From positions 354,184-418,183 of the forward strand of contig JAHPZA010000004.1 in NCBI GenBank assembly GCA_019058445.1: a DNA stretch of 64,000 nt, given 5' to 3'. Each line of letters starts with the position of its first letter. Positions within the stretch are counted from its first letter, which is position 1. The position numbers and the translations under genes were made by a program. Shown here one piece after another: positions 1-9,640 of the stretch. Under the pieces are notes generated by a model. That model was given only the letters and a program-made list of their open reading frames with translations, made no database searches and was not told the origin of the DNA. The DNA comes from Promethearchaeota archaeon. GTDB lineage: Archaea; Asgardarchaeota; Lokiarchaeia; Sigyniarchaeales; SOKP01.

Positions 1-358
1 CTGTACTCCCAATCCTCGGTTTTAAGCTTTTTAGTTCTGCATCTTTTTCTTTTCTCTTCTCTATCATATATGCTTTCTCTCCTAGAGAGGACTCGATAGC
101 TTGAGCCGTTTTTTCCATCTCTGGTTTAATCTTTTTTAATTGTGCATCCCTCTCTTTTTGCTTTTCGATATTCCAAGCTTTCTCACTGACAGATTTTTGA
201 ATTTGTGATTTACTTGTTTCAAATTTCTTTTTTCTATCCACTTCAGTGTTCTTTAAATATTCTTCTCTTTCTTCCTTTTCTTTTTTATACAGATCTTCGA
301 CAATTTTCTTCTGTTGTTTAATTTCTTCTGAAGACAACGGTTTATCATTATCACTCAA
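1..358 (-). CDS. Coiled-coil repeat protein, N-terminal part (runs off the window)
   Basis: An open reading frame starts at a TTG at 358, preceded by a GGGTG ribosome-binding-like sequence, and continues past position 1, so only the first 119 residues are visible. It is extremely rich in Lys and Glu and predicted to be a long charged helix. Two copies of a unit of about 36 residues follow each other, sharing the pattern EKAxxIEKxKExDAxLKxxKP. I do not recognise the family. The start is inferred from the lack of another in-frame start with a better ribosome site; an upstream ATA would add one codon only. Confidence 0.6.
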   Translation of the reverse strand, partial: MSDNDKPLSSEEIKQQKKIVEDLYKKEKEEREEYLKNTEVDRKKKFETSKSQIQKSVSEKAWNIEKQKERDAQLKKIKPEMEKTAQAIESSLGEKAYMIEKRKEKDAELKSLKPRIGST

Positions 359-501
359 TATTCTAACACCCTTTCTAATTATAACATTTTTTCTAAAATA
401 ATTATGAGAACAGATATATATTAATTTACTTATTCGATGGAGATGCAAGAAATTAAGATTCCTAAGGAGTTAAACTTGAAGCTTTCTAGAGGGTTTATAA
501 C

Positions 502-1245
502 TTATCCTTCAGCCTTTTTGATGGGGATTGGTTCATAAGACTCATCAACAGATTCCATTAGGCTTAAAACAGTCAGTTTCATTGCTAACATTTCATTTAC
601 TTCTTTTAATAGCTTTGAATATATCTCAGATTGCATTGAAAGATTACAAGAAAGCACTAAACTATCATAAACCTCTTTTAATTTTATTCTTAATTCATCT
701 TGGTTGTTTAAGCTGATAAATTGAGAGTCTAGCCATTTGTCTATTTTTTTCTTAATTTCGATTTCATTCGCATCGTTGAGGATATAGCTTACTTCAATTT
801 CTTCATAGTCCTTAATTTTATTTAAATAAACTTCATCAGAATACATAGGTTTGAGGATTAATCCAAGATTAATAATCAAAGGCTGAAGCTCTAACTTTCC
901 TAATGATTGGGCTAAAAAGTTGAGGATTTCTTCTTTTTGTGATAAGTTAGAATAGGTTATATACTCTTGGAGAAACCTCATTATAGCGTTTTTAACTAAA
1001 AGTTCTTCATAATCATTGATCTCCGCTTGAATTTCTAAGGTTTTCTTGATGCAAATATACACGGAGTTCATAAACGGCTTTAATTCTTTGAACATATAAA
1101 AGTTTTGGATAAACTTTAGAACTTTATCGAGCACTGCGTGTTTCTTGTCTTCGGGCCAATTGAAAATAACTTGGTCTAAATCGAATTTCCCATCATTTAT
1201 TGCTAATAGTGTTTTTATTTCGGAATATTTAGATTCAAGTTCCAT
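502..1245 (-). CDS. Helical protein of unknown function
   Basis: A 247-residue protein with ATG start and no membrane segment, no cysteine cluster and no recognisable catalytic motif. It is almost entirely predicted helix with many Leu, Ile, Glu and Lys residues, as in helical-repeat or scaffold proteins. It lies on the same strand as the coiled-coil gene downstream but 143 bases away, so joint transcription is possible but not shown. The opposite-strand reading frame across its 3-prime end is a shadow. Function cannot be assigned. Confidence 0.7.
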   Translation of the reverse strand: MELESKYSEIKTLLAINDGKFDLDQVIFNWPEDKKHAVLDKVLKFIQNFYMFKELKPFMNSVYICIKKTLEIQAEINDYEELLVKNAIMRFLQEYITYSNLSQKEEILNFLAQSLGKLELQPLIINLGLILKPMYSDEVYLNKIKDYEEIEVSYILNDANEIEIKKKIDKWLDSQFISLNNQDELRIKLKEVYDSLVLSCNLSMQSEIYSKLLKEVNEMLAMKLTVLSLMESVDESYEPIPIKKAEG

Positions 1246-1456
1246 TGATGAGAGAAAAAAAGTAAATTAAAATTTGGTAACAGTTTAAATAATTATCTCC
1301 TTAATTATTTAAATAGCTTTTGATTGGATGATAATTTTGTTCTATAGAGACATATTTTTTATTTGAAAATTTTTGAATTTATTTATCAACTTTCTCGTTT
1401 AGTCATTGCTATATATCTAAAGATTAAAATTCAATGGGGATATTATTTCTTTTATA

Positions 1457-3070
1457 ATGAAGAAACGACATATAACAAAAGAGATTCTTTCCAGTGCCGA
1501 AATAATTGCTGGCTTGGAATTCAGTGATGAGAAAAGGGAAAAAATGTTAGGTTTTCTTAAAGTATTTCTTTCTAATTATATAGAACAAAGGAAAGAAATT
1601 TTGGGATTTAATAAAGAACCTCCTATTTATTTTAATCCACAATTGCCAGGTATTAGTTATTTTAAAGAACCAAAACAAAATAATTATAGTATATTAACGA
1701 GTGTAGAATTACCCTCAAATACCGAAGAAGTTGCTTTTTATTCTCTTATTCAACTCTCTTGGTTATTAAAGGAACAAAAGATAAGTTCAATGGAACTAAC
1801 GAACATGTATCTCCAAAGGTTGAAAAAATTTAATTCTAAACTTGAATGTGTTATTACATTTACAGAAAATATTGCGTTAGAACAAGCAGAAATAGCAGAC
1901 AAGGAAATCTCAGAAGGAAAATATCGGGGCCTTTTGCATGGTATTCCATATGGAGTAAAAGATTTATTTGCATTTCCAAGCTTTCCTACAACATGGGGTG
2001 CAGAACCATACAAAAATCAAATAATAAATGAAAAAGCCACAATTATTAAGAGATTAGAAAAAGCCGGTGCCATCATGATAGCTAAGTTGTCTACGGGTGA
2101 ACTAGCATCTGATCACATCTGGTTTGGAGGTAAGACTAAATCACCTTGGAATTTGGAAAAACCAGCGGGTGGTTCCTCTTGTGGACCTGCTGCAGCAGTA
2201 GCAGCAGGATTAGTAGGATTTGCGATTGGTACAGAAACATGGGGTAGTATTATCAATCCATCAGAAAGATGTGGTGTTACGGGTTTGCGCCCTACTTATG
2301 GGCGAGTAAGTAGACATGGAGCTATGACATTAAGTTGGACAATGGATAAGATAGGGCCAATTTGTCGAACTGTTGAGGATTGTGCCATTGTTTTTAACAC
2401 CATTTATGGCCCTGATAAGTATGACAAAACTATTGTAGATATACCCTTTAATTGGAATGTTAATCAAAGATTATCTGATATAAGAATAGGATACACAAAA
2501 AATTTATTTGAAAGAGAGAGAGAGTCGAAAAAATATGATGATAAGACTCTTAATGTTTTAAGAAGATTAGGAGTAAATTTAATACCAATCAATCTTCCAA
2601 ATATATCGAATATAGCATTATATATTATAATCTTAGCTGAAGCAGCCACATTTTTCGAAGAACTTACTCTAACAGGAAAGGATGAATTACTAACTAATCA
2701 GAGTGAATATGGATGGGCAAATGAATTCAGAGTCGCAAGAATGATACCCGCAGTAGAGTATCTTAAAGCAAATCGGATTCGGAGATTAATTATGGAAGAA
2801 ATGCTTAAAATATTCACAAATACGGACGTATTTATTACGCCTACGATTGATCATTCGAATAATTTTTGGTCAACAACATCGAATTTCTTGACTAACTTAA
2901 CCGGTCATCCTGCCGTTGTAGTTCCAAATGGTTTTAAAGAAAATAATATGCCGTCAAGCATTACTTTTATTGGTGATTTATACAAAGAAGCGGAAACCCT
3001 AAGAGTAGCAAAAGCATATCAGGATGCAACTGATTTTCATATAAGAAGACCAAACTCATTTTTACCTTAA
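1457..3070 (+). CDS. Amidase signature (AS) family amidase
   Basis: A 537-residue amidase-signature hydrolase, soluble, cleaving amide bonds of an unknown substrate. All three members of the Ser-cisSer-Lys triad are visible: Lys in YGVKDLF (about residue 168), cis-Ser in GGSSCGPAAAVAAG (about 240) and the nucleophile in TETWGSI (about 264). The first 75 residues are an extension before the AS core. It stands alone, with no GatB or GatC nearby, and the Trp in TETWGS is unlike the usual TGGS of GatA, so a tRNA amidotransferase role is unlikely. A general amidase or amidohydrolase of secondary metabolism fits better. Confidence 0.88.
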   Translation: MKKRHITKEILSSAEIIAGLEFSDEKREKMLGFLKVFLSNYIEQRKEILGFNKEPPIYFNPQLPGISYFKEPKQNNYSILTSVELPSNTEEVAFYSLIQLSWLLKEQKISSMELTNMYLQRLKKFNSKLECVITFTENIALEQAEIADKEISEGKYRGLLHGIPYGVKDLFAFPSFPTTWGAEPYKNQIINEKATIIKRLEKAGAIMIAKLSTGELASDHIWFGGKTKSPWNLEKPAGGSSCGPAAAVAAGLVGFAIGTETWGSIINPSERCGVTGLRPTYGRVSRHGAMTLSWTMDKIGPICRTVEDCAIVFNTIYGPDKYDKTIVDIPFNWNVNQRLSDIRIGYTKNLFERERESKKYDDKTLNVLRRLGVNLIPINLPNISNIALYIIILAEAATFFEELTLTGKDELLTNQSEYGWANEFRVARMIPAVEYLKANRIRRLIMEEMLKIFTNTDVFITPTIDHSNNFWSTTSNFLTNLTGHPAVVVPNGFKENNMPSSITFIGDLYKEAETLRVAKAYQDATDFHIRRPNSFLP

Positions 3071-3105
3071 TTATAAAAAGGAGTTTGAAATAATTTTTTT
3101 AATTA

Positions 3106-4434
3106 TTACAAGGGTGTTAAGGCAGTACTTCCATGTTTTTGAGCTTCTTCAATTAAAGGCATAAGTTCTTCAGCCGGAATGGGAACCAAGTCAAAAACGG
3201 TCATTCCTGCTAATTTTAATATTGCTTTAACAGTTTCTGCTAAGTTATTACAATCCCCCGAAAAAAAAACTTTCCTCTTACCAAACGCTTCTACTAATTT
3301 TTCTCCAACTTCATCAATTGCACAATACCCCGCTACAAGACCTTTTTTAAATCCTTCAGCTTTTAATTGATCCACAAGATTTTCGTCATGGCCTTTACCC
3401 ATTATTACAAACCAACCTCCCTTGAATTTATCGGGATAATCATAGGCAAATCCTTGTAACGTTGCAAGTACATTATTTTTACATCCCTCTATACAAAGCA
3501 ACTCTTTTCCTTTAATGATTTTAACATCATTAGGAAATTCCTGTAATAAATCCCAATCATATTTCTCTTTGTATTCTTCTAAGTCTTTTCCAATAACATT
3601 GATTTTGCTTATATCTCCTTCTCCTAATCCTCGCTCATAGGCTATTTTTAAGTGAGGAACTTCATTCATAGATAATCCAAATATTCTTGCTCCTATGACA
3701 TCCACTGCTAAGGTATCTCTTCCTCCAATCAATATATTAAATGGAATGACGAGACGATCTGCAAAAGCAGTAGGAGGGTAATGCCCGTGAATTGTTCCTT
3801 CAATCCCATCAATGATGGTTATATCTGGTTTTATATATTCATACACATCAACCAGTTTTGAATGTAAATTGAAGTTATGATCTTTCCCACGGTCTTCATG
3901 TTGAGGAAAACCCCATTGATTCTTAATGCCAAGAGTTACTCTAGCCATAGAGTGCGTTTTAAGTTTCGGTATATTTATATATGTAATTGATTCTCTATTT
4001 TCCATAATTTTGATGATAGTCTGAGGCAATCTGAATGTTTTTAAATTATATCCCTTAGGATCATCTTTTACCGAAGCTTTTCCTTTAAATTCAAAGGTTT
4101 TGCTATCTTCCTCATCTAAATAGATAATGTCTGTTCCTGTTCTATCACATACATCTTTAAAGCCACTTATTGCGAAAACAATACGAGTCATATTTGCTTG
4201 TGTGGAGTTTTCCATCACATATACTTTTGCGCCTATACCTTTTAGATATTCAATTACCATTTCAAGTACTTCTGGGGATGTATACACATGTTTTTTGAAA
4301 TCTATACCATTAACTTTGATATAAACTTCTTTTGAGCTTTTTAAAATAGGACCAGATTTTTCTAAATAGGAAAATAGTTCTTGAACTGCTAAATTTATCC
4401 CTTTTTTTGTATCAACAATATATACATCTGTCAT
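3106..4434 (-). CDS. DUF362-family protein
   Basis: A 442-residue protein of the DUF362 family, recognised from the early VYIKVNGIDF segment, the KLKTHSMARVTLGIKNQWGFP-like core (about residues 155-175) and the following IDGIEG region. Members are found in anaerobes, often fused to ferredoxin domains, and their reaction is not established. This one has no CxxCxxCxxxC ferredoxin tail; instead it carries a C-terminal Cys-containing module with CIEGCKNN, YCAID and GDCNNL, which could bind metal. It is convergent with the amidase gene (35 bases apart) and monocistronic. Confidence 0.75.
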   Translation of the reverse strand: MTDVYIVDTKKGINLAVQELFSYLEKSGPILKSSKEVYIKVNGIDFKKHVYTSPEVLEMVIEYLKGIGAKVYVMENSTQANMTRIVFAISGFKDVCDRTGTDIIYLDEEDSKTFEFKGKASVKDDPKGYNLKTFRLPQTIIKIMENRESITYINIPKLKTHSMARVTLGIKNQWGFPQHEDRGKDHNFNLHSKLVDVYEYIKPDITIIDGIEGTIHGHYPPTAFADRLVIPFNILIGGRDTLAVDVIGARIFGLSMNEVPHLKIAYERGLGEGDISKINVIGKDLEEYKEKYDWDLLQEFPNDVKIIKGKELLCIEGCKNNVLATLQGFAYDYPDKFKGGWFVIMGKGHDENLVDQLKAEGFKKGLVAGYCAIDEVGEKLVEAFGKRKVFFSGDCNNLAETVKAILKLAGMTVFDLVPIPAEELMPLIEEAQKHGSTALTPL

Positions 4435-4609
4435 GAACTAATCACCTTAGAATACTAAGTCATTCATCAAATAAAATTTTATTATTTCTTAAATTACCAA
4501 AATATTATTGGGATGTATAATTATAAATTTTAAGCCTTAATATTATATATTCTATTAAAATAACAGATTAATATATAAAATAAATTTTAAATAAGAAAGG
4601 ATAATTAAA

Positions 4610-5935
4610 TTGACTGAAAATATCATTGAGGTTAAAAATCTTACTAAAATTTATGAAGAGGGCAATGTTTTAGCTGTTGATAATATTAGTTTTAATATAA
4701 AAAGAGGGGAGATATTCGCTTTATTAGGACCTAATGGGGCAGGTAAAACTACTACCATTTCTATTTTAGCCACTCTGTTGTTTCCTACTGAAGGAACGGC
4801 TATTGTAAATAATTTTGACGTCCAAAAGAATCCAGATTATGTTCGAAGAAGCATTGGAATTGTATTCCAAGAACCCTCGTTGGACAGTGAAATGAAAGGT
4901 GTTGAAAATTTAGAAATACACGCTGTTTTATACGGAATGTCAAAAAATAAAAGACGAAAAAAAATTAAAGAGGTACTTAAGCTCGTTGATTTAGAAGATA
5001 AAGCAAGTGCATTTGTAAAGAATTATTCAGGAGGAATGAAAAGACGATTAGAAATTGCGCGAGGTTTATTACATGAACCTCATATTTTATTTTTAGACGA
5101 ACCAACTTTGGGCTTAGATCCTCAGACGCGACGAAAAATTTGGGAAAAAATTATGGAGTTAAATAAGGAGTTAAATATTACAATTTTAATTACAACCCAT
5201 TATATGGAAGAAGCAGATGAGCTGGCCGATAGAATTTGTATCATGGATCATGGTAAAATAATTGCTCTGGATTCTTCTGAAAATCTTAAAAAACAAATCT
5301 CCGGAGATATAATTGATATCCAATTCGAAAAATTTGAAGATAAAACTAGAATTCCTATGCTAATTACTCAGCTTAGAGAATTGCCAGGAATTAAAAATCT
5401 TACCTTTGGTAGTTTGAAAGATCTCACAGATGAAATCCCTGCGAGTCTTAATCTCCCTAAAAATATTCCTAATGTTAATCCTGAAATGATCAAAGCACGA
5501 GTAAGAGAGATAATATCAGATCCTAATAAACTTATAGCAGCATGGAAAAAATATCCAATGGCATCCCAAATGTTTTTAAATGCTCCCTTAGAAATGAAAA
5601 AAAGGGTTGCGAATCTTTTTACGGATGATCAATTAAATCAAATTCCAGAAGAAATTAAAGATGAGATTGTAAAAATCAGACAGGGAGAAATTACAGAGCT
5701 AGAAAATGAAACTGAGCCAATAATTTCTATTTCTTGTGAGAATGGAGGAAAAAGTCTTCCTCAAATTATTCAAAAAATCAATAATAATAATTTAATCATA
5801 AAAACGGTTAATATGCACCAGCCCAAATTGGAGGATGTTTTTTTGCATTTTGTGGGTAGAGCGATAAGAGAAGAATCGTCGAATCGTTCTAAAAATATAA
5901 AACAATTTATTCAAATGAGGCAATTAAGGAAGTGA
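4610..5935 (+). CDS. ABC-2 type exporter, ATP-binding subunit with a large insertion
   Basis: ATPase of an ABC-2 (drug/polymer/Na+ export) transporter; 441 residues from a TTG start. Walker A is GPNGAGKTT (about residues 40-48), the signature YSGGMKRRLEIARG, and Walker B ILFLDEPTLGLDP. The C-terminal DRA-type domain ends in the typical PKLEDVFLHFVGRA. It is about 100 residues longer than usual because a helical stretch (about residues 265-366) sits between the two strands of the C-terminal regulatory domain. It overlaps the permease gene by 4 bases, so the two form an operon and complex. Confidence 0.93.
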   Translation: MTENIIEVKNLTKIYEEGNVLAVDNISFNIKRGEIFALLGPNGAGKTTTISILATLLFPTEGTAIVNNFDVQKNPDYVRRSIGIVFQEPSLDSEMKGVENLEIHAVLYGMSKNKRRKKIKEVLKLVDLEDKASAFVKNYSGGMKRRLEIARGLLHEPHILFLDEPTLGLDPQTRRKIWEKIMELNKELNITILITTHYMEEADELADRICIMDHGKIIALDSSENLKKQISGDIIDIQFEKFEDKTRIPMLITQLRELPGIKNLTFGSLKDLTDEIPASLNLPKNIPNVNPEMIKARVREIISDPNKLIAAWKKYPMASQMFLNAPLEMKKRVANLFTDDQLNQIPEEIKDEIVKIRQGEITELENETEPIISISCENGGKSLPQIIQKINNNNLIIKTVNMHQPKLEDVFLHFVGRAIREESSNRSKNIKQFIQMRQLRK

Positions 5936-6741
5936 GAAGAATGGCAGATTTAACTCAAATGGAAAGAAAATTTAATTATCAGGCCGTGTGGATTTTGGCC
6001 AAAAGAGAAGTGATGGAATATTTGAGAAGCAAACCTAGAGTTATATCATCATTAGCACAAGGTTTTCTTTTTTTATTAATATTCAGTGCCGGATTTGCAA
6101 TTATTAGAATTAATATTCAAGGAGTAGCTATCGATTCCAGAGCATTCATCGCTTCAGGAATTGCAGCTATAATGATACTTTTTACAGGGATTTTTGGTGG
6201 AATGGGAGTAATGAGGGATAAAATGTTTGGTTTCATGAAAGAATTAATCGTGGCTCCTGTTAGCAGAAAAACATTGATGATGGGTAAAACTTTAGGAGTA
6301 GGTTTGCAAACTTTAATTCAGGTTGAAATAATTGTGAGTTTAAGTGCAGTGTTAGGTTTTTTTGGTTATGATATTAGTTTAATTTGGCGCATGTTGTTAA
6401 TTATTCCAGTAGCATTCTTAGCAAGCATAGGTATTGTAGGTATAGGATTGACTATTAGTACAAGGATTAGGGACTTCCAATCGTTTGGATTAATACAAAC
6501 TTTTATCGTCATGCCCATGTTCTGGTTTTCTGGAGCACTATTTGCATTCAATAATGTCCCCTTTTTTATGCAAGTTATAATGATGTGCAATCCTTTCACT
6601 TATAGCGTCGATTTATTCAGAGCTGTATTATTAAATGTTTCATTTTTTCCCGTATGGTTGGATTTATTAGTTATGATTATGTTTGGAACCATATTCATCC
6701 TAATAGGAGCACGATCATTCAGTAAAATGGAAATTAGTTAA
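5932..6741 (+). CDS. ABC-2 type exporter, permease subunit
   Basis: A 269-residue membrane protein with six predicted transmembrane helices, of the ABC-2 permease family, the channel partner of the ATPase just upstream. The coupling-helix region GVMRDKMFGFMKELIVAPVSR (residues about 100-120) and the late MPMFWFSGALF segment are typical. The frame opens at GTG 5932, overlapping the upstream stop (GTGA). An ATG nine bases later (MADLTQ) is an equally likely start. Substrate is unknown. Confidence 0.92.
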   Translation: MRRMADLTQMERKFNYQAVWILAKREVMEYLRSKPRVISSLAQGFLFLLIFSAGFAIIRINIQGVAIDSRAFIASGIAAIMILFTGIFGGMGVMRDKMFGFMKELIVAPVSRKTLMMGKTLGVGLQTLIQVEIIVSLSAVLGFFGYDISLIWRMLLIIPVAFLASIGIVGIGLTISTRIRDFQSFGLIQTFIVMPMFWFSGALFAFNNVPFFMQVIMMCNPFTYSVDLFRAVLLNVSFFPVWLDLLVMIMFGTIFILIGARSFSKMEIS

Positions 6742-6832
6742 TATCGAATTTCTTTAACTTATTTTTTCGCTTTTTGGATTATTTTATTAAAAAAAATAGA
6801 ATAAAGATTATTAATTATTAGGTAAATTCAAA

Positions 6833-8038
6833 TTAAAGAAATTTCAAATATTTATAATTTTTCTTTTTTATTGTTCTATATTTCTGACAAATGGGCGTTA
6901 GAATAATCATTATTAAGATTGCGTAAATTATTACTAGAACATAGCTCGGAAAACTAAAAATTTGGATCAACAATACAATTAACCAAAAATGAATTACATA
7001 ATAAAACAATGGAGTAGAACCTGTAATTGATATTTTCTTTAGAAGCGAATTTAGTTTAAGTTTATTGTGGATTAGATTTTCAACAGTAAAGAATATGTAA
7101 AAGACAATAAAAGTTATACCTGTCCAAAATAGAAAAAATGGTATTGATGGGGGATACTTCGTAAGATAAAAGAACGTTATTAGATTATCTGGATCCCATT
7201 TATTATAGTTAATATTGATATTATTACCTATATATCTAAACGGAAAAAAAAGAAATAGAAATATGAGTCCTACATATAAGATATGTTTCATAGTAGTTTT
7301 ATGATCTTTATTTATATACCTTCCAAACATCATACCTAAAAAAAGGATGGACAACCAAGGAATGACAGGATAAGTTACATACAACCATTTTGACTGTCCA
7401 GCATAAAAAAACATTAACATAATAAAAGGAAAATCACTACTCGGGAAAGGATCTTTTGGAATAAAAAATATTGGACAGATTAATGAACTTATAATAAATA
7501 TTATAAATGGATATTCATATTTTTTTGATGGAATCCATTGAGCTAAAGCTCCAATGATACAACACATACCTGTCAGCCATAAGATACCTAAATAAATCCA
7601 TATCTCTTCATTTTTAGAAGAAATTGAGGTAGGAACACCATGTTCTGAAGGCGCAAAAAGCCATGCTATGTTAACAATTGTTAATTGTAATAAAATCAAT
7701 ATTAAACCGCGAATAAGAAGGTAATTAGTAAGTTCTTTTTTAATTATCAATCTCTCTTCCAAATCATCGCTTAAATAATATTTCTGATGTCTTAATGAAA
7801 TTGAAATCCCTAAAAGAAAAATAAAACCCACCGCTGCTACATGGGTAATGACTCTGAATATAAATTGGGGGGTTGAAGGATACATAAATTGAGTGCCCCA
7901 ATATTCCTTTCCATATAGCTCCATACCCATAAAAGAAGATATATGATCTAAAGTCATTAAAAAGATAAGAAAAGCTCGAAAAAAATCAATGTATAAATAT
8001 CTTTCTTTTGGTTTATTTATATTTATTATTTTATTCAC
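6833..8038 (-). CDS. DUF1624 / HGSNAT-like membrane acyltransferase
   Basis: A 401-residue integral membrane protein with about ten hydrophobic helices. The N-terminus RYLYIDFFRAFLIFLMTLDH matches the R..D..RG..I..M...H signature of DUF1624 and heparan-alpha-glucosaminide N-acetyltransferase-like proteins, which pass acyl groups across membranes to sugars. The His of LDH in the first helix is present. It is followed on the same strand, 35 bases upstream, by another membrane-protein gene, so the two may be cotranscribed. Substrate unknown; a generic acyltransferase-3 protein is the alternative. Confidence 0.7.
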   Translation of the reverse strand: MNKIININKPKERYLYIDFFRAFLIFLMTLDHISSFMGMELYGKEYWGTQFMYPSTPQFIFRVITHVAAVGFIFLLGISISLRHQKYYLSDDLEERLIIKKELTNYLLIRGLILILLQLTIVNIAWLFAPSEHGVPTSISSKNEEIWIYLGILWLTGMCCIIGALAQWIPSKKYEYPFIIFIISSLICPIFFIPKDPFPSSDFPFIMLMFFYAGQSKWLYVTYPVIPWLSILFLGMMFGRYINKDHKTTMKHILYVGLIFLFLFFPFRYIGNNININYNKWDPDNLITFFYLTKYPPSIPFFLFWTGITFIVFYIFFTVENLIHNKLKLNSLLKKISITGSTPLFYYVIHFWLIVLLIQIFSFPSYVLVIIYAILIMIILTPICQKYRTIKKKNYKYLKFL

Positions 8039-8073
8039 CTAAAATATAATTAAAAAAATTTTAATTTTTAAAA

Positions 8074-8814
8074 TTAATCATTTTTGAGAAGTGTTTTTTT
8101 TAATTTTTCTGGTAAAAAGAGCCCAAATTCGTAAAATATTGAACTAGTAATTAAGAGAGCACCTACTAAAATCCATAGAATTGGCGGTAAAACAAACGAT
8201 TCTAAAATTGCTCCTGAGCAAAATAATATGAACCCAGACATCAAAAATCTTCCTCTCCAAACGGATTCCTTCTTATCTGACTTTAATAATTTATTAGAAA
8301 ACAAAAATCCTATTATTAAACCCGAAAAAACGGCGAAAATATTGAAAACAATAGTAACAAAAAGCTGATAAGAAACTAAAAATATACTTCTTCTAGTAGC
8401 CTCTATTTCTAATATTGTATTTTTATCTAAAAACATAAAAAACAAAATGAAATAAATTTCATACAAAATACAAATTACCAAATATATCGAAAGTAGTTTT
8501 ATTTTATATTTTTCATATATTAACGAAAACACTGAATATATCAAACAAATAATAGCCAAGGGAATAAAGATATTTTGAACTACTAGCATAAATAGACTAT
8601 CTAAGATAATTCCAAATAAAATATATAGAAAGAAACTCAAGGCTCCTCCCCACCATCCTGAGCACATAAAAATCCAAGCAAATCCAAAACTAGCTTGTAC
8701 TGTTTTATTAAGTACACTTCTAGATTTTATAATTATTCTTAATCCTATTCCGAGAGATATGATAACAAAAAGAAATACTATTCCTCCATACAATAAATCA
8801 ATAGAACTTACCAA
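8074..8814 (-). CDS. Seven-helix membrane protein of unknown function
   Basis: A 246-residue protein with about seven predicted transmembrane helices and short loops; no catalytic motif is visible. It starts with ATG at 8814. Its stop lies 35 bases before the start of the DUF1624-like gene on the same strand, suggesting a two-gene membrane operon. The topology resembles the 7TM sensor-type halves of other Asgard membrane proteins (compare the gene at 38827), but no cytosolic output domain follows. Function unassigned. Confidence 0.7.
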   Translation of the reverse strand: MVSSIDLLYGGIVFLFVIISLGIGLRIIIKSRSVLNKTVQASFGFAWIFMCSGWWGGALSFFLYILFGIILDSLFMLVVQNIFIPLAIICLIYSVFSLIYEKYKIKLLSIYLVICILYEIYFILFFMFLDKNTILEIEATRRSIFLVSYQLFVTIVFNIFAVFSGLIIGFLFSNKLLKSDKKESVWRGRFLMSGFILFCSGAILESFVLPPILWILVGALLITSSIFYEFGLFLPEKLKKTLLKND

Positions 8815-8949
8815 TTTAAATCACCCTTGTTTTACAATTTTATTTTAATATGAAGAATAATTGATTCTTTTTATAGTTTAAATATATTATGATAATTTTA
8901 ATTATAATTTATCATTAATAAAGGAAGGAAATATATAGGTGAATGTTTT

Positions 8950-9543
8950 TTGAGTTTGAATATAAGTGAGGTAAATGAGGAGGATAGAGGATCGCTATCT
9001 CCTTGCGGGATCCTATGTTTAGGGTGCGATACTCATCTTGGAGAAGGTATTGAAGCAGCTAATAAACTTGTAGAGATGTGGGAAGGTTGGAACATGTTAG
9101 ATGTAGGTCCAGTTCTAGGATTAAACGAAAAAGGGATAAAAACAACTTTGAAAACATTGAAAAAATATATAAAAGCAGGTAGTAGAGGGCTATGTCCTGG
9201 ATGTTATATCAATCCAGGGCCACCATCAGCTATTTGTGGTATCGCAAATTGTGTAAAATCTAAGGGATATTGGACTTGTGCTGAATGTAGTGAATATGAT
9301 CCTGACTCAGAAACTCCGTGTCCAAATATCGATGAAAATGCTATGCCGATTGCAGATAAAGGTCAAATGAGTAAAATGATTTGCGCTCGATATAGTAGGG
9401 ATACTGCTGAGAATTTAAAGAAATGCCGTGATGTCGGTTATTCTGAGTTTATAAAAGAGGCTAAGGAAAAAGTCAGAAAAGGCTGGAGAACTTGGCAAAT
9501 CATTAGCGATGAGAAAGTTTTTACAAATACAATGAAGAAATAG
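8950..9543 (+). CDS. DUF3795-family cysteine-rich protein
   Basis: A 197-residue soluble protein starting at TTG. Cys motifs CGILCLGCDTHLG, CPGCY, CGIANCVKSKGYWTCAECSEYDPDSETPC match the DUF3795 family, common in anaerobic archaea and bacteria and presumed to bind zinc or an Fe-S cluster. Function in the family is not known. Upstream, TTTATAGTTTAAATAT near 8870 could hold the promoter. It stands alone between divergent membrane genes and a hydrolase. Confidence 0.78.
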   Translation: MSLNISEVNEEDRGSLSPCGILCLGCDTHLGEGIEAANKLVEMWEGWNMLDVGPVLGLNEKGIKTTLKTLKKYIKAGSRGLCPGCYINPGPPSAICGIANCVKSKGYWTCAECSEYDPDSETPCPNIDENAMPIADKGQMSKMICARYSRDTAENLKKCRDVGYSEFIKEAKEKVRKGWRTWQIISDEKVFTNTMKK

Positions 9544-9640
9544 ATTAATTGAAATAATGATTTAGCTTTTTTTTTATTAATTTTATTTTATTTGTTTCAT
9601 TCTTGAGTACAAAACTAATTATATTAAAAAAACAGATATT

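Noticed and set aside
1457..3070. GatA subunit of the tRNA amidotransferase
   Set aside because: An N-terminal extension, a divergent TETWGS motif and lack of gatB/gatC nearby point to a general amidase.
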